DNA from: a bacterium D16-56
GTDB lineage: Bacteria > Bacillota > Clostridia > Lachnospirales > Lachnospiraceae
Assembly: GCA_003611875.1 (NCBI GenBank)
Contig: RAYY01000020.1
Span: forward strand, 27,980 to 91,979
Length of the DNA stretch: 64,000 nt
Direction: 5' to 3'
The first letter of the stretch is position 1. Each line of letters starts with the position of its first letter. The notes below the pieces were generated by a model, which did no database searches, was not told the origin of the DNA, and worked only from the letters and a program-made list of their open reading frames with translations. The translations under genes were made by a program, and so were the position numbers. This document shows, piece after piece, positions 36,850 through 45,348 of this stretch.

Positions 36850-37154
36850 TACTGGTCCTCCTTTGCAAGCTTCCTTTACTGCCGTTCCTTTACCGTTTAT
36901 TTTTACCATTAGTTTACTACAGAATACCTTTACCGACAAGAGTTTCCATGAAAAACAATTCCGCTTTACATCCCTTCTGAAATCATTTATACTCCTTATG
37001 AAGCGTTTCCGATCCATGAAGCCGTCCCAAAGCAACTTACCATATTCCTTATCCCTTCCTTCGGCTGCACCGCTCAAAGAAAAATCCTGCGGACTATCGG
37101 TAAGTTATTTCAGGACAGCTCCATGCATATTTTCACCAAAATGGAGGAATGATT
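36850..37154. other. 305-bp divergent intergenic region
   Basis: Separates the coiled-coil gene (minus) from the 88-aa gene (plus). It has a run of GTAAA/TTTAC repeats around 36880-36935 but no promoter I can assign confidently. Confidence 0.5.
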
Positions 37155-37421
37155 ATGTTCCGTATGTGGGGTAAAATCTGGAAGAATCACCATATGCTTC
37201 GTGACACGGTTATCTGTATCTCCGACTACAGTCTGTCCCGCACAGATATGGTTTTTCAGTCTCTGGATGAGATCTGCTATGAATTTGATTTAAGCAAGCC
37301 TATCTGGCTGGATTCCAATATCTCAGAATTCAAACGGGTGTCCAAGACCCGTTTTACCCAGGATAGCTTTATTGAGCAGATTCCCTTTGACTTTTTAGAG
37401 CTTCAGGTAATTGAGGAGTAA
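37155..37421 (+). CDS. Small conserved hypothetical protein (88 aa)
   Basis: Mixed alpha/beta soluble protein, no membrane segment, no known motif. It looks like a complete, well-translated gene: GGAGG seven nt before ATG 37155-37157, a compact acidic product (DLSKPIWLDSNISEFKRVS) and a strong terminator after the stop. One of the few plus-strand genes. Function unknown. Confidence 0.75.
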   Translation: MFRMWGKIWKNHHMLRDTVICISDYSLSRTDMVFQSLDEICYEFDLSKPIWLDSNISEFKRVSKTRFTQDSFIEQIPFDFLELQVIEE

Positions 37422-37427
37422 ACCAAT

Positions 37428-37467
37428 CAAAGGGCAGATACCCTCCTCCCAGGATATCTGCCCTTTG
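37428..37467 (+). terminator. Terminator after the 88-aa gene
   Basis: Perfect 13-bp stem CAAAGGGCAGATA / TATCTGCCCTTTG with a 14-nt loop, 6 nt past the stop, then AAAATTCTTT. Confidence 0.75.
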
Positions 37468-37587
37468 AAAATTCTTTAAACCTTTGGCGGCCTTCTGCCC
37501 CTATCAATTAATTCCTATAACCACTCAGATCAGTCAACTCTTCTTTGATTCTATTACAAACGCTTTAACAATTCCTCCCTCTGAGCC

Positions 37588-37752
37588 TCATAACCCGGCT
37601 TTCCAAGCAGCGCGGACATAATCACTGCCGGCTCCGTTCCTGCTAAGAAGCGTTTCCCTTGCCCCCATCACGGTGCTCTTAAAATTCTTCAATTCTTCTT
37701 GAGACACAAAACCAGCCGCCTTAGAATAATCAAATCTTACTGTCTTGCTCAT
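37588..37752 (-). pseudogene. Remnant of a glucose-6-phosphate isomerase N-terminus (54 codons)
   Basis: ATG 37750-37752 with AGGAGAGGG upstream begins MSKTVRFDYSKAAGFVSQEE and continues to NGAGSDY, which matches the first 45 residues of Firmicute Pgi (FDYSKA ... TGAGSDFLGW). It then diverges (VRAAWKAGL) and stops at 37588. In the +1 frame a further open stretch ends ALLGKPGYEAQREELLKRL before a TAA at about 37558. I read it as a pgi 5' fragment joined to other sequence; a small functional protein cannot be excluded. Confidence 0.45.
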
Positions 37753-37772
37753 GTTTCCCTCTCCTTTTCATG

Positions 37773-37830
37773 TGTGATATATTCTCAATTTATATCACAA
37801 TCTATATAAAAATGTGATAAAAAAATCACA
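37773..37830 (-). promoter_or_regulatory. Two TGTGAT...ATCACA operator-like dyads
   Basis: TGTGATATA-N9-TATATCACA (37773-37799) and TGTGAT-N6-ATCACA (37813-37830), both perfect, about 35 bp centre to centre, upstream of the pgi-like fragment. The second matches the CRP/FNR spacing; GntR-type regulators also bind such words. A TATAAT lies just upstream at about 37831-37837 on the minus strand. Confidence 0.55.
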
Positions 37831-37901
37831 TTATATCAAGTTCCGGTTGCTGTTCTCTGACAGCCGTCCCCTCTCCTGCATTCCCGTCATTCCAAATCCT
37901 G

Positions 37902-38924
37902 TCACACCAGATATTCTTTTAAAATATCCCCTATGATCTGAACCTCATCCGGCCCCAGCTCCTTCAGCCAGCTCTCATCTCCGTCCTTTGCCTTTTCCCG
38001 GCTGGCTGCAATCTGCTCCAAGCTCCGCTTGAGATAATCCACATTCCGGACGCTTCCCTGCTGTTCCTCATCCGTTTCCTCCAGAACCGTGGCCGCTGCC
38101 TCCCTTCTGCCGTTTCTTCCTGCCCGCTTTCCGTTTCCTCCTCTTACATTAGCATGATCCGCTGCCCGATCGCCTGCACCTGCCCGTTCTGCCTGCCTGA
38201 CCTGCTCCACTGAGACAATCTGGTCTCCCGAAACCGGGCGCTCCCCGGTTCTTTTTCCATTATCCTCTGCCGGCTCTGTCACATCCAGCTTCCCTGTCAT
38301 GTCCTTCTTGCGCTCCGTCTGTTTGCCCCGCTCAGCCAGCCGGGTAAAGCTCCGAACCTTTGCTCTTGACGCCTCCTTCCCGCTGTCCCCCCAGGAGCTG
38401 TCCTCCTGCACGTTCCGCGCCAGCCGCGGACAAAGAACATTTTCCAGATAATCCTCCAAAGAAGCTGCCAGAAGATCTCTTTTTCCGTCTGCCGTACCAT
38501 TATCAAACAACATGGTCAGCATAGCCATAAGTACTGCTCCGCCTCCGTACATCACCACATAAACCGTATCCAGCCGATACCAATAAGAAAAAAATGCTCC
38601 CGTTCCGCCTGACAGCAGGCACAGCCAGGTCAGCTGCATAGACACATTTGCCCACCCGGCAAGGGTCATTCCGCGAAATCTCAGCTCACATAGCTGATGA
38701 TCCAGCCAGGCGCCGCAATCCCTCAGCCCCTGATTGATCCGATATGTATTCTCTGTTCTCTGCTTCAGCTCTTTAAGACTCTTGTTTTTTGTAGTCGCCA
38801 TATTGGCGCTCTCCTTGATCAGTCTTTTGTAAAGGTTTTTGGTCATTACCCTGGTCAATATCCCCAAAAGGCAAATCCCTGCCAACACATACAATGCTTG
38901 TCCTGTTTCTAAAAATTTCAGCAT
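37902..38924 (-). CDS. Membrane protein with long charged tail (340 aa), unknown
   Basis: An N-terminal membrane segment (about 8-24), a short helical region, two further segments (about 90-112 and 116-137), then a long hydrophilic tail (140-300) rich in Arg, Glu, Gly and Lys and ending in a compact acidic helix (WLKELGPDEVQIIGDILKEYL). No family recognised. ATG 38922-38924 has GGGGAG upstream; the open frame extends further 5' without support. Confidence 0.65.
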   Translation of the reverse strand: MLKFLETGQALYVLAGICLLGILTRVMTKNLYKRLIKESANMATTKNKSLKELKQRTENTYRINQGLRDCGAWLDHQLCELRFRGMTLAGWANVSMQLTWLCLLSGGTGAFFSYWYRLDTVYVVMYGGGAVLMAMLTMLFDNGTADGKRDLLAASLEDYLENVLCPRLARNVQEDSSWGDSGKEASRAKVRSFTRLAERGKQTERKKDMTGKLDVTEPAEDNGKRTGERPVSGDQIVSVEQVRQAERAGAGDRAADHANVRGGNGKRAGRNGRREAAATVLEETDEEQQGSVRNVDYLKRSLEQIAASREKAKDGDESWLKELGPDEVQIIGDILKEYLV

Positions 38925-39117
38925 AAAAAACAGCTCCCCTTTCTTTCCTGATTTCTTTGGACAGCTATCATTATAGCCGCCCAAATCCATTTTGGAAAGT
39001 TCAGGGAGCCTAGAATCGTTCGTCAAATATCGATGATGTTCGATTGTGAGGTTCATGTTGGACTTGAATCCCATACGAGATTATCTGTTTTTCTGGCTTC
39101 ATTGATACACTAACACC

Positions 39118-39810
39118 CTAAAATGCCTCAACCAACGCCCTGGTCAGATTCACACTGTGAACAATTGCCAGCCGTTCAAATTCTTCATAATCCATCTGGG
39201 CGCTGTCGTCTGCCTTATCTGAGATAGCACGGACAATCAAAAACGGAATCCCGTTAAGATATGCGGCCTGGGCAATCGCCGCCCCTTCCATCTCCGTACA
39301 TGCCCCGCCAAAGTTCTCTGTCAGCCACAGCTTTTTTTCCTTCGAGGATACAAACTGATCTCCTGTAAGAACCCTGCCCTCATGAACTCCAATATCCGGG
39401 TTCACCTGTCTGCAGCACTGAGACGCTGTCTTCCGCAGCCGCTCGTCCGCTTCAAAGGAAAAAACCTGCATCTGTGGAATCTGGCCCAAGGGATAAGCAA
39501 ACTGTGTGGCATCCACATCATGCTGAACGGCATCTGTAGCCAGCACCAGATCCCCAATATTGATCTCCGCCTTTAAAGAGCCGGCAATTCCCGTATTCAC
39601 AATCCCATCTACCCCAAACCGGTCTGCCAGAATCTGTACGCACACCGCCCCATTAACTTTTCCGACGCCGGAACGCACTACCACCACATCCTTGCCGCCA
39701 AGCTTTCCCTTATAAAAATCCATTCCTGCTACTGCAGTGACCAGAGGAGCCTCCATTTCCTTCTTCAACTGCTCTACTTCCTCTGCCATTGCTCCGATAA
39801 TTCCTAACAT
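39118..39810 (-). CDS. mtnN: 5'-methylthioadenosine/S-adenosylhomocysteine nucleosidase (230 aa)
   Basis: Cleaves adenine from MTA and SAH, supporting methionine salvage and the methyl cycle. It begins MLGIIGAMAEEVEQLK, has the catalytic Glu in CTEMEGAAIAQAAY and Asp in RAISDKADD, with GIVNTGIAGSL as the nucleoside phosphorylase fold signature. The ATG at 39808-39810 has GGAGG upstream. A hairpin and an 18-codon ORF precede it. Confidence 0.94.
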   Translation of the reverse strand: MLGIIGAMAEEVEQLKKEMEAPLVTAVAGMDFYKGKLGGKDVVVVRSGVGKVNGAVCVQILADRFGVDGIVNTGIAGSLKAEINIGDLVLATDAVQHDVDATQFAYPLGQIPQMQVFSFEADERLRKTASQCCRQVNPDIGVHEGRVLTGDQFVSSKEKKLWLTENFGGACTEMEGAAIAQAAYLNGIPFLIVRAISDKADDSAQMDYEEFERLAIVHSVNLTRALVEAF

Positions 39811-39841
39811 TCTGAGATCCTCCTTCTTAAAGCTCGTTTCT

Positions 39842-39898
39842 TCACCTGTCTGCCATTCCAAATCGCCTCCGACGATGGGCGGCCTGATTCGCCGCCAT
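39842..39898 (-). CDS. Putative 18-codon leader ORF upstream of mtnN
   Basis: ATG 39896-39898 lies nine nt after GGGAGG and encodes MAANQAAHRRRRFGMADR with four consecutive Arg codons (CGT CGG AGG CGA). Its ribosome binding site forms one arm of the hairpin at 39908-39943. It ends 31 nt before mtnN. Translation is unproven. Confidence 0.3.
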   Translation of the reverse strand: MAANQAAHRRRRFGMADR

Positions 39899-39907
39899 TA
39901 CGTGCAT

Positions 39908-39943
39908 CCTCCCGGCTAATCAGCGCAGTGATTAGACGGGAGG
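39908..39943 (-). promoter_or_regulatory. Leader hairpin upstream of mtnN
   Basis: CCTCCCG-x-CTAATCA / TGATTAG-x-CGGGAGG, two 7-bp helices separated by one mismatch with a 6-nt loop. On the minus-strand RNA it buries the GGGAGG of the leader ORF. No T tract follows. Confidence 0.5.
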
Positions 39944-40075
39944 TAAACAGCAGCCTGCCGCTTACACCCTTACAGTATACCACAGATAAGACTCTTGACA
40001 ATCCCCTTTCCACCCAGATATAATAGTCATGATACCAAGCTTCAAAATCATTAAAATTACGGAGGATTCACAGCC

Positions 40076-40333
40076 ATGGTCTATAAAACTCATAACGTGT
40101 GCTCACGGGAAATTCACTTTGATGTCAAGGATCATAAGCTCACGAACGTCAAATACATTGGCGGCTGTTCCGGAAACACCCAAGGCGTTGCCCGCCTGGT
40201 AGAAGGAATGGATATTAACGAAGCGATCGAACGCCTGGAAGGGATTCACTGCGGCTTCCGCCCAACCTCCTGTCCTGATCAGCTTGCTCAGGCTTTAAAG
40301 GCTTACGCAAAAGAAAACGGGGTGCCAGTTTAG
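40076..40333 (+). CDS. TSCPD-domain protein, TIGR03905 type (85 aa)
   Basis: Small protein with the TSCPD motif (RPTSCPDQLAQAL) and the conserved N-terminal VCSREIHFDV and GGCSGNTQGVARL segments. Related domains occur at the C-terminus of class II ribonucleotide reductases; the stand-alone family has no assigned function. GGAGG precedes the ATG. Confidence 0.88.
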   Translation: MVYKTHNVCSREIHFDVKDHKLTNVKYIGGCSGNTQGVARLVEGMDINEAIERLEGIHCGFRPTSCPDQLAQALKAYAKENGVPV

Positions 40334-40355
40334 GGAGACATTCTCCCCAACTGGC
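40324..40355 (+). terminator. Terminator overlapping the TSCPD gene stop
   Basis: GCCAGTT-x-AGGGAGA / TCTCCCC-AACTGGC hairpin containing the stop codon, followed by CTCTGCTGTTTTTCT. Confidence 0.65.
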
Positions 40356-40375
40356 CTCTGCTGTTTTTCTATGTA

Positions 40376-41071
40376 TCACTCTCCATTCAAGTACTCCATA
40401 ATCCCCATATGAATCGTCCATGCCATCCGCTCCTGATACTCCTCCGTATTCAATGCCTTTGCCTCTTTCCAGTTGGACAAAAATCCACACTCCACAATCA
40501 CAATCGGCTGCTTCACATGTAGAAGAAGATAATAATTTCCATTTGGCTTAGCCAGACGCTTGTTCTTATCTCCCAACACAAAGTCAAATCGTTTCTGGAT
40601 TATCTCTGCCAGCCTTTTCCCCTTCTCCGAATCCTTATAATAAAATACCTGCCCCCCGGAGATTTCCTCCTCATGATAACTGTTCTGATGGATACTGACT
40701 ACCAGCGCCGGTTTCGTCTCATTAATCAGTTCACATCGCTTTTTCATGTCTGCTGCTTTCTTATGGCTGTCCTTTTCCCCGTAAAGCCCTTTGTCCTCCA
40801 CACGGGTCATGACCACCTTTACATCCGATGCCTCCAGATATGCCTTCAGCTTTTTTGCAATCTCTAAATTAATGTCTTTCTCCAGGCTTCCATCCACCCC
40901 CACCTTTCCGGGGTCATTTCCTCCATGTCCGCTGTCAATCACCACAACAGGTTTGGCATCTTCTGCCACCACCTTCTGCCCTGCTGCCATCATCCCTGCA
41001 TGTCTGGATATCAAAAAAACAAATACCAGCAGCAAGGCCCCCATCAGCATCTCCGGTTTCCGTTCACTCAT
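40376..41071 (-). CDS. cwlD: N-acetylmuramoyl-L-alanine amidase, CwlD-like (231 aa)
   Basis: An N-terminal signal anchor (about 9-30) followed by an Amidase_3 domain: VVIDSGHGGNDPG (first zinc His), SLEKDINLEIAKKL (zinc Glu), VVSIHQNSYHEEE (second His) and VIVECGFLSNWKEA (catalytic Glu). In spore formers CwlD removes peptide side chains so that muramic lactam forms in cortex peptidoglycan. The size and N-terminal anchor fit CwlD. Confidence 0.88.
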   Translation of the reverse strand: MSERKPEMLMGALLLVFVFLISRHAGMMAAGQKVVAEDAKPVVVIDSGHGGNDPGKVGVDGSLEKDINLEIAKKLKAYLEASDVKVVMTRVEDKGLYGEKDSHKKAADMKKRCELINETKPALVVSIHQNSYHEEEISGGQVFYYKDSEKGKRLAEIIQKRFDFVLGDKNKRLAKPNGNYYLLLHVKQPIVIVECGFLSNWKEAKALNTEEYQERMAWTIHMGIMEYLNGE

Positions 41072-41149
41072 CCCTTATCCACCCATCATATTAACTCCAT
41101 TTTAATATATCTATCCTATCCCCAAAAAAGAACCGGCAAATTGCTGCAG

Positions 41150-42619
41150 TTAATCTCCTTCCACACGATTAAAATCCCGTTTCGCATCGCTGACAATATA
41201 TTGTACATAATCTGTCAGCACCGTAAAAGACCCGTCTCCCAGCCATAGCTGATAATCCGGGTTCTTCTCCACGTTATCCCGAATCTTATATGCTGTTCCC
41301 TGATAATAATGGTAATTCAACTCAGAGTATAGGTGGGACATCCGTTCCCTCTGTCCCTCAGTAAGACCTGCAATGGACTGGAGCGCATCATAGGACTGAT
41401 TATAAAACACCCGCCGCAAAAAAGGTTCCTTAAATTTATTAAAATTCAGCAGCTCCTCTTCTGTTCTTTCATGACGTTTGGCCCACTGTTCCATATCCAC
41501 TGCCTTAGTCCAATAGGAAAAGCTGCCGTCACTGCGAAAGACCAGGTTGCCATACTGGCAGGCAGGCGTTGCTAAGGAACTGGTAACCATCTCCCACACC
41601 CCTCTGTTATCCTCAGAACGCTTTGTATGCTGTACATGCAAATGTCCGCTCAAAAAGAACGGCACATCCCAATCCTCCAAAATATACACCAGCTGCTCTC
41701 CATGCTCAATGGTGCAGTCATCCACATAAATCTCGCTCTCATCCAGCAAATTGTGATGGGCCACTGGTATCACATTCCTGTCATTGTCCCATGCATCCTC
41801 TAATTGTCCCTCAATCCACTCATACGTCTCTGTTGATATTGCCCCTCCCACCAATGCCTTTTGCTGGTACTGGCAGGTATCCAGCATCAGCAGCCAGTTA
41901 TGCTCATCCAGCTCATATACATAGCTAAGGCTTGTAAGATCCTCGCTGACCGCCTCTCCATATCCGAAATCCCAATAAATATCCCGAAATTCCTCCGGCG
42001 TGGTAAACTCTGCCGGAAAGCGCTCCTCACCCTTGTACTGAGCCGCATGACGGTTATTAATGTCATGATTGCCTGGAATCACCACCACAGGAATCCCTGC
42101 TTCTTCTACCGTATATAGCTTTTCTGCTAATTCCTCATGGCTCTTTTTCTCTCCGTCCAGCGTCAGATCTCCACTTAAGATCAGCACATCCGGCTTCTGC
42201 CGAATCACCTCCTCTAAAAAAGCATCCGTAATCTGTTCAATATAAGTAACCACCTTGCCGTCCCCATGCTCCACCATATACTGAAATACGCTTCCCCCAT
42301 CTGTCAATTCCCTTGATAAATAATGAATGTCTGTACCGATTACGGCGCGTCCTTCCCATTCGTACTCCGATTCCTCCTCTTTGGTTGTCTCCTCTGGTTC
42401 ATCTTGAGGAAATGACTCTATTGTCTCTGGCTCTGATGGACGGGAAGCCTCTGCAGCAAATTCTTTTGTCGGAACCTCCGGCGCTGTGTTTTCCACAGAA
42501 GACCCTGCTTCCAAGGTTTCCGGCAAAGAATCTGTCTCTTTAGAACAAGAACAAAATAAAATCATCACCGCAACGGTCAAAAGCCATCCTGATACCAGCT
42601 TTTTTCTGTCTCTTTTCAT
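41150..42619 (-). CDS. Metallophosphoesterase lipoprotein (489 aa)
   Basis: The signal peptide ends in a lipobox-like LFCSC, so it is likely a lipoprotein. An acidic Glu/Ser/Thr-rich linker (about 30-88) precedes a calcineurin-like phosphoesterase with GTDIHYLS, ILSGDLTLDG, VIPGNHDINNRH, PVAHHNLLDE and FFLSGHLHVQHT metal motifs. A C-terminal helical region of about 110 residues follows. It acts outside the membrane; the substrate is unknown. GGGAGGAGA precedes the ATG. Confidence 0.88.
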   Translation of the reverse strand: MKRDRKKLVSGWLLTVAVMILFCSCSKETDSLPETLEAGSSVENTAPEVPTKEFAAEASRPSEPETIESFPQDEPEETTKEEESEYEWEGRAVIGTDIHYLSRELTDGGSVFQYMVEHGDGKVVTYIEQITDAFLEEVIRQKPDVLILSGDLTLDGEKKSHEELAEKLYTVEEAGIPVVVIPGNHDINNRHAAQYKGEERFPAEFTTPEEFRDIYWDFGYGEAVSEDLTSLSYVYELDEHNWLLMLDTCQYQQKALVGGAISTETYEWIEGQLEDAWDNDRNVIPVAHHNLLDESEIYVDDCTIEHGEQLVYILEDWDVPFFLSGHLHVQHTKRSEDNRGVWEMVTSSLATPACQYGNLVFRSDGSFSYWTKAVDMEQWAKRHERTEEELLNFNKFKEPFLRRVFYNQSYDALQSIAGLTEGQRERMSHLYSELNYHYYQGTAYKIRDNVEKNPDYQLWLGDGSFTVLTDYVQYIVSDAKRDFNRVEGD

Positions 42620-42682
42620 TCTCCTCCCACACTCCTGCTTTTAAACGGATATGACGCTGCTTCACTCTCTGTTTTCTTGCTC

Positions 42683-44356
42683 TCAGTAGGCTGCCTCCTT
42701 AGGTTTCACAATATTCCACAGCTCCTGTGTCTCAAAGCCCAGCTTCCAGCAGGCCACTCCGGCTAAACGGTTTTCCCATATCAGATCCATCTTTCTGCTG
42801 ATGGACTGCTCCTCCTCCATCCAAATCTGATAACGAATGCTCCCTTCCTGAAGCTCTCCATAATATTGCCCCAGCTCCTCATCCCATTCCAGAATGATTC
42901 CTTTTTCCTCTACCCACTTTTTAGCGGCAGCGATTCCCATGGAGGTAGGAGTAACCTTCCCATCCTCCTCCTTCCACACTCGTGTATAGAAGGGAATCCC
43001 ATTGATGAATTTCTCCTTAGGGACCATTTCCAGCGTATCCTCAATCCCTTTTTTTACGTATCCTAAGGAGGCTACCGAACCAGCATCCCCCCCTGCATGA
43101 TGCTCATCATATGCCATAATAATCACATAGTCCGCCACTCGTCCCTGCTCCTCACGATTATAAAAAGCAGAATATCCGGCAGGAACCGTATTGTCTACAG
43201 AAAGTATAATTCCCTCCTTCCGGCAGCTTACAGAAAGCTCCCGGATAAACTGTACATAATGAGGTCCTGCTTCTGCCTTAATACTCTCGATGTCCAGGTT
43301 GATTCCATCCATCTCATAAGCTTTTACATCCTTCACGAGGGAATCGATCAGTCTTTGGCGCACGGTTGTCCGGGAAAACAAAATCTCTGATTTTACATTC
43401 TCCCCTTTATTAAAATTATCTACCACCCCCCATACCTGAAGCCCCATATCATGAGCTTTCTTAACATAGCTTTGATCTGCCAGGCATTCATAATTCCCGT
43501 CATTATCCGTCAGCATAAACCATGTGGGAGCAATGACATTTACCCCTTTAACCTGAGCCATCATTTGCTCTAAGGCACGATTGGCCTCCTGAGAAAAAAC
43601 CTGATGCCACACCAGACATACAGGCTCCCCCAGGGAAATGCTGGTATACTGTGGGGTCTGAAAATTGCTCACATAATGATGATCCGCTTTCTGTTCTATG
43701 ATCTTGTTCTGGATATATCCAATATACCCTGTTTCTGTACGTACCTTTGTCCAATTCTCCATGGTCTCTAGGATCTGCAAAGCTTCCTTTTCCTCCACGT
43801 CTGTCAGAATCTCGCTTTTTATGCCTCCCTTGACCCGAAGCTTCCCTGCCTTTTTTACCTCCGCCATGGGTACGGAATCCCAACACGTATCCACAAAGAT
43901 CCTCTTTATATCACCGTCCGTAAAGCGTTCCATCCGCACATCTGTATAATTCAATACAAGTCCCGCCAAAAGCCATACCTGGTCATCCTGCTCCACCAGC
44001 AAAGGCTTGCCGCTGCTTCCCCTTGCCGAAGCATCTGCATATATAATTTCATCTGGCAGGGTGTAGACTAAGACCTTTTCTGTACTATCCCAATAAAATT
44101 TCTCATTTAAAACCTCATTGACCCAATCAATAGGCAAATAAACTTCCCCATCAATAAACCGTGCCTTGTGATCCTCCTCCAATTGATTATCCAACAAAAT
44201 TGCAACACGGTCCCCTACAGTGCCAAACCATTCATTTTGGTCTGCCAGCTCATTGGAAGGCATATATTTTTTATAAATGAAAAAGGCCATCCCCCCAGCG
44301 CCTAAAAAGAATAGTACGGCTATAAATGTTATGACTGAAATCAGGAACCGTTTCAT
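42683..44356 (-). CDS. GH18-family wall glycosidase with SH3-like domain (557 aa)
   Basis: N-terminal membrane anchor (about 7-30), a copper-amine-oxidase-N-like/stalk domain (about 50-125), an SH3-like segment (TKVRTETGYIGYIQNKIIE, about 205-225) and a GH18 barrel (about 245-555) with the catalytic signature DGINLDIES containing the acid Glu, and VIIMAYDEHH. Such proteins cleave peptidoglycan or chitin-like chains, as the spore lytic SleL/YaaH group does. GGAGG precedes the ATG. Confidence 0.88.
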   Translation of the reverse strand: MKRFLISVITFIAVLFFLGAGGMAFFIYKKYMPSNELADQNEWFGTVGDRVAILLDNQLEEDHKARFIDGEVYLPIDWVNEVLNEKFYWDSTEKVLVYTLPDEIIYADASARGSSGKPLLVEQDDQVWLLAGLVLNYTDVRMERFTDGDIKRIFVDTCWDSVPMAEVKKAGKLRVKGGIKSEILTDVEEKEALQILETMENWTKVRTETGYIGYIQNKIIEQKADHHYVSNFQTPQYTSISLGEPVCLVWHQVFSQEANRALEQMMAQVKGVNVIAPTWFMLTDNDGNYECLADQSYVKKAHDMGLQVWGVVDNFNKGENVKSEILFSRTTVRQRLIDSLVKDVKAYEMDGINLDIESIKAEAGPHYVQFIRELSVSCRKEGIILSVDNTVPAGYSAFYNREEQGRVADYVIIMAYDEHHAGGDAGSVASLGYVKKGIEDTLEMVPKEKFINGIPFYTRVWKEEDGKVTPTSMGIAAAKKWVEEKGIILEWDEELGQYYGELQEGSIRYQIWMEEEQSISRKMDLIWENRLAGVACWKLGFETQELWNIVKPKEAAY

Positions 44357-44786
44357 ACCTGCATCCTCCCTGCCTGTTCAAATATTCGACTGCTCATAAA
44401 AGACCTTGCTAAGTGTTCCTATTACACCATGTCCACTAACCTCATGCTTCGCCTCCGGCTTGCATTCGCCAAGTGGCCAGGTATTACTCACACTAAGCTC
44501 AAAAAAACCTCGCTAAGTGTTCCTATTATACCACAAGTCCTTGTTTTGTTTTCTTACAATTTCATTATTCTGCATAGATTCTGCCTTATCCTGCAGCAAC
44601 TACCCGCAGCCATCATGATATTGCCCTCGTCGTGTCCGTTTTGGCAGCTGCATGAACCTGCTGCGGGTATTTCCGTTCCCGCCCTGCGCCGTCTGTTTTC
44701 CCGGCTGAATTGGGATTCTCTCTGAAACAGCGCTGCTCCCCGCCGCATTTCACACGGCGTCCCCCTGCTCTGCAGGCTTGAAGAAT
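44357..44786. other. 430-bp intergenic region with repeated promoter-like elements
   Basis: It holds a 22-bp direct repeat (44408-44429 and 44512-44533) and a 10-bp inverted repeat TACCCGCAGC / GCTGCGGGTA (44601-44610 and 44660-44669) that may fold in RNA. I see no convincing coding gene on either strand. Confidence 0.55.
44525..44530 (-). promoter_or_regulatory. Extended -10 promoter element in the GH18 leader
   Basis: TGGTATAAT on the minus strand is an extended -10. A near copy (TGGTGTAAT) occurs 104 bp downstream within the direct repeat, each followed by AGGAACACTTAGC. They are the likely promoters for the GH18 gene. Confidence 0.5.
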
Positions 44787-45209
44787 CTACCTGTTATAGA
44801 CCCGGTCAAACCGTATTTCTTTCAATACCCCTATATGATATATTTCTGAATCGTCTGACTCCTTCCTCACCTCTTTCTCTTCCTCATGATTTGATCCTTT
44901 TGTCTCATACATTCCCCTGTCCTCACAGACCATTGCTTTTGGTTCCAGATCCATATTCCTTTTTTTATTACTCCCGGCACGTTCTTCTTCACTTTCGGTC
45001 TTTTCCTCAGCCAAACCGGAAAAATCATCCATAATATAGTCTCCCATATAAAAGCTGCCGTCTGCCTGCACTTCTAATATCTTAATCCACTCTGAGGCAT
45101 CTGCCTCTCTCCCGTCAACCAGGATTGCAACACCCCGATCTCGGTACCTCTGCAGCCCCTTTAGAAACACTTCCCGGTTTTTTCCATACAACTGATATCT
45201 TTGCTTCAT
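44787..45209 (-). CDS. Hypothetical protein (140 aa)
   Basis: A short N-terminal alpha/beta part (MKQRYQLYGKNREVFLKGLQ ... DGREADASEWIKILEV) and a charged, Glu/Lys-rich C-terminal half without known motifs. ATG 45207-45209 has GGGAGAG upstream. It follows the two CpaE-like genes and may belong with them. Confidence 0.6.
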   Translation of the reverse strand: MKQRYQLYGKNREVFLKGLQRYRDRGVAILVDGREADASEWIKILEVQADGSFYMGDYIMDDFSGLAEEKTESEEERAGSNKKRNMDLEPKAMVCEDRGMYETKGSNHEEEKEVRKESDDSEIYHIGVLKEIRFDRVYNR

Positions 45210-45348
45210 GTGACTCTCCCCTTTTTGCTTCTCCCGGGCAGGGTACGTCAAAGAGGTATATCCACAGGTCCACACCTGCGGAAGCTGCTCCCTGTCTTTT
45301 CACAAGGTATAAGCCGTGACACAAATTCCCTGTACCTGCACTGCCCGG

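Noticed and set aside
44554..44748. 64-codon minus ORF in the 44.4-44.8 kb gap
   Set aside because: No ribosome binding site of note, odd Arg/Ser/Cys composition and overlap with an inverted repeat; not convincing as a gene.
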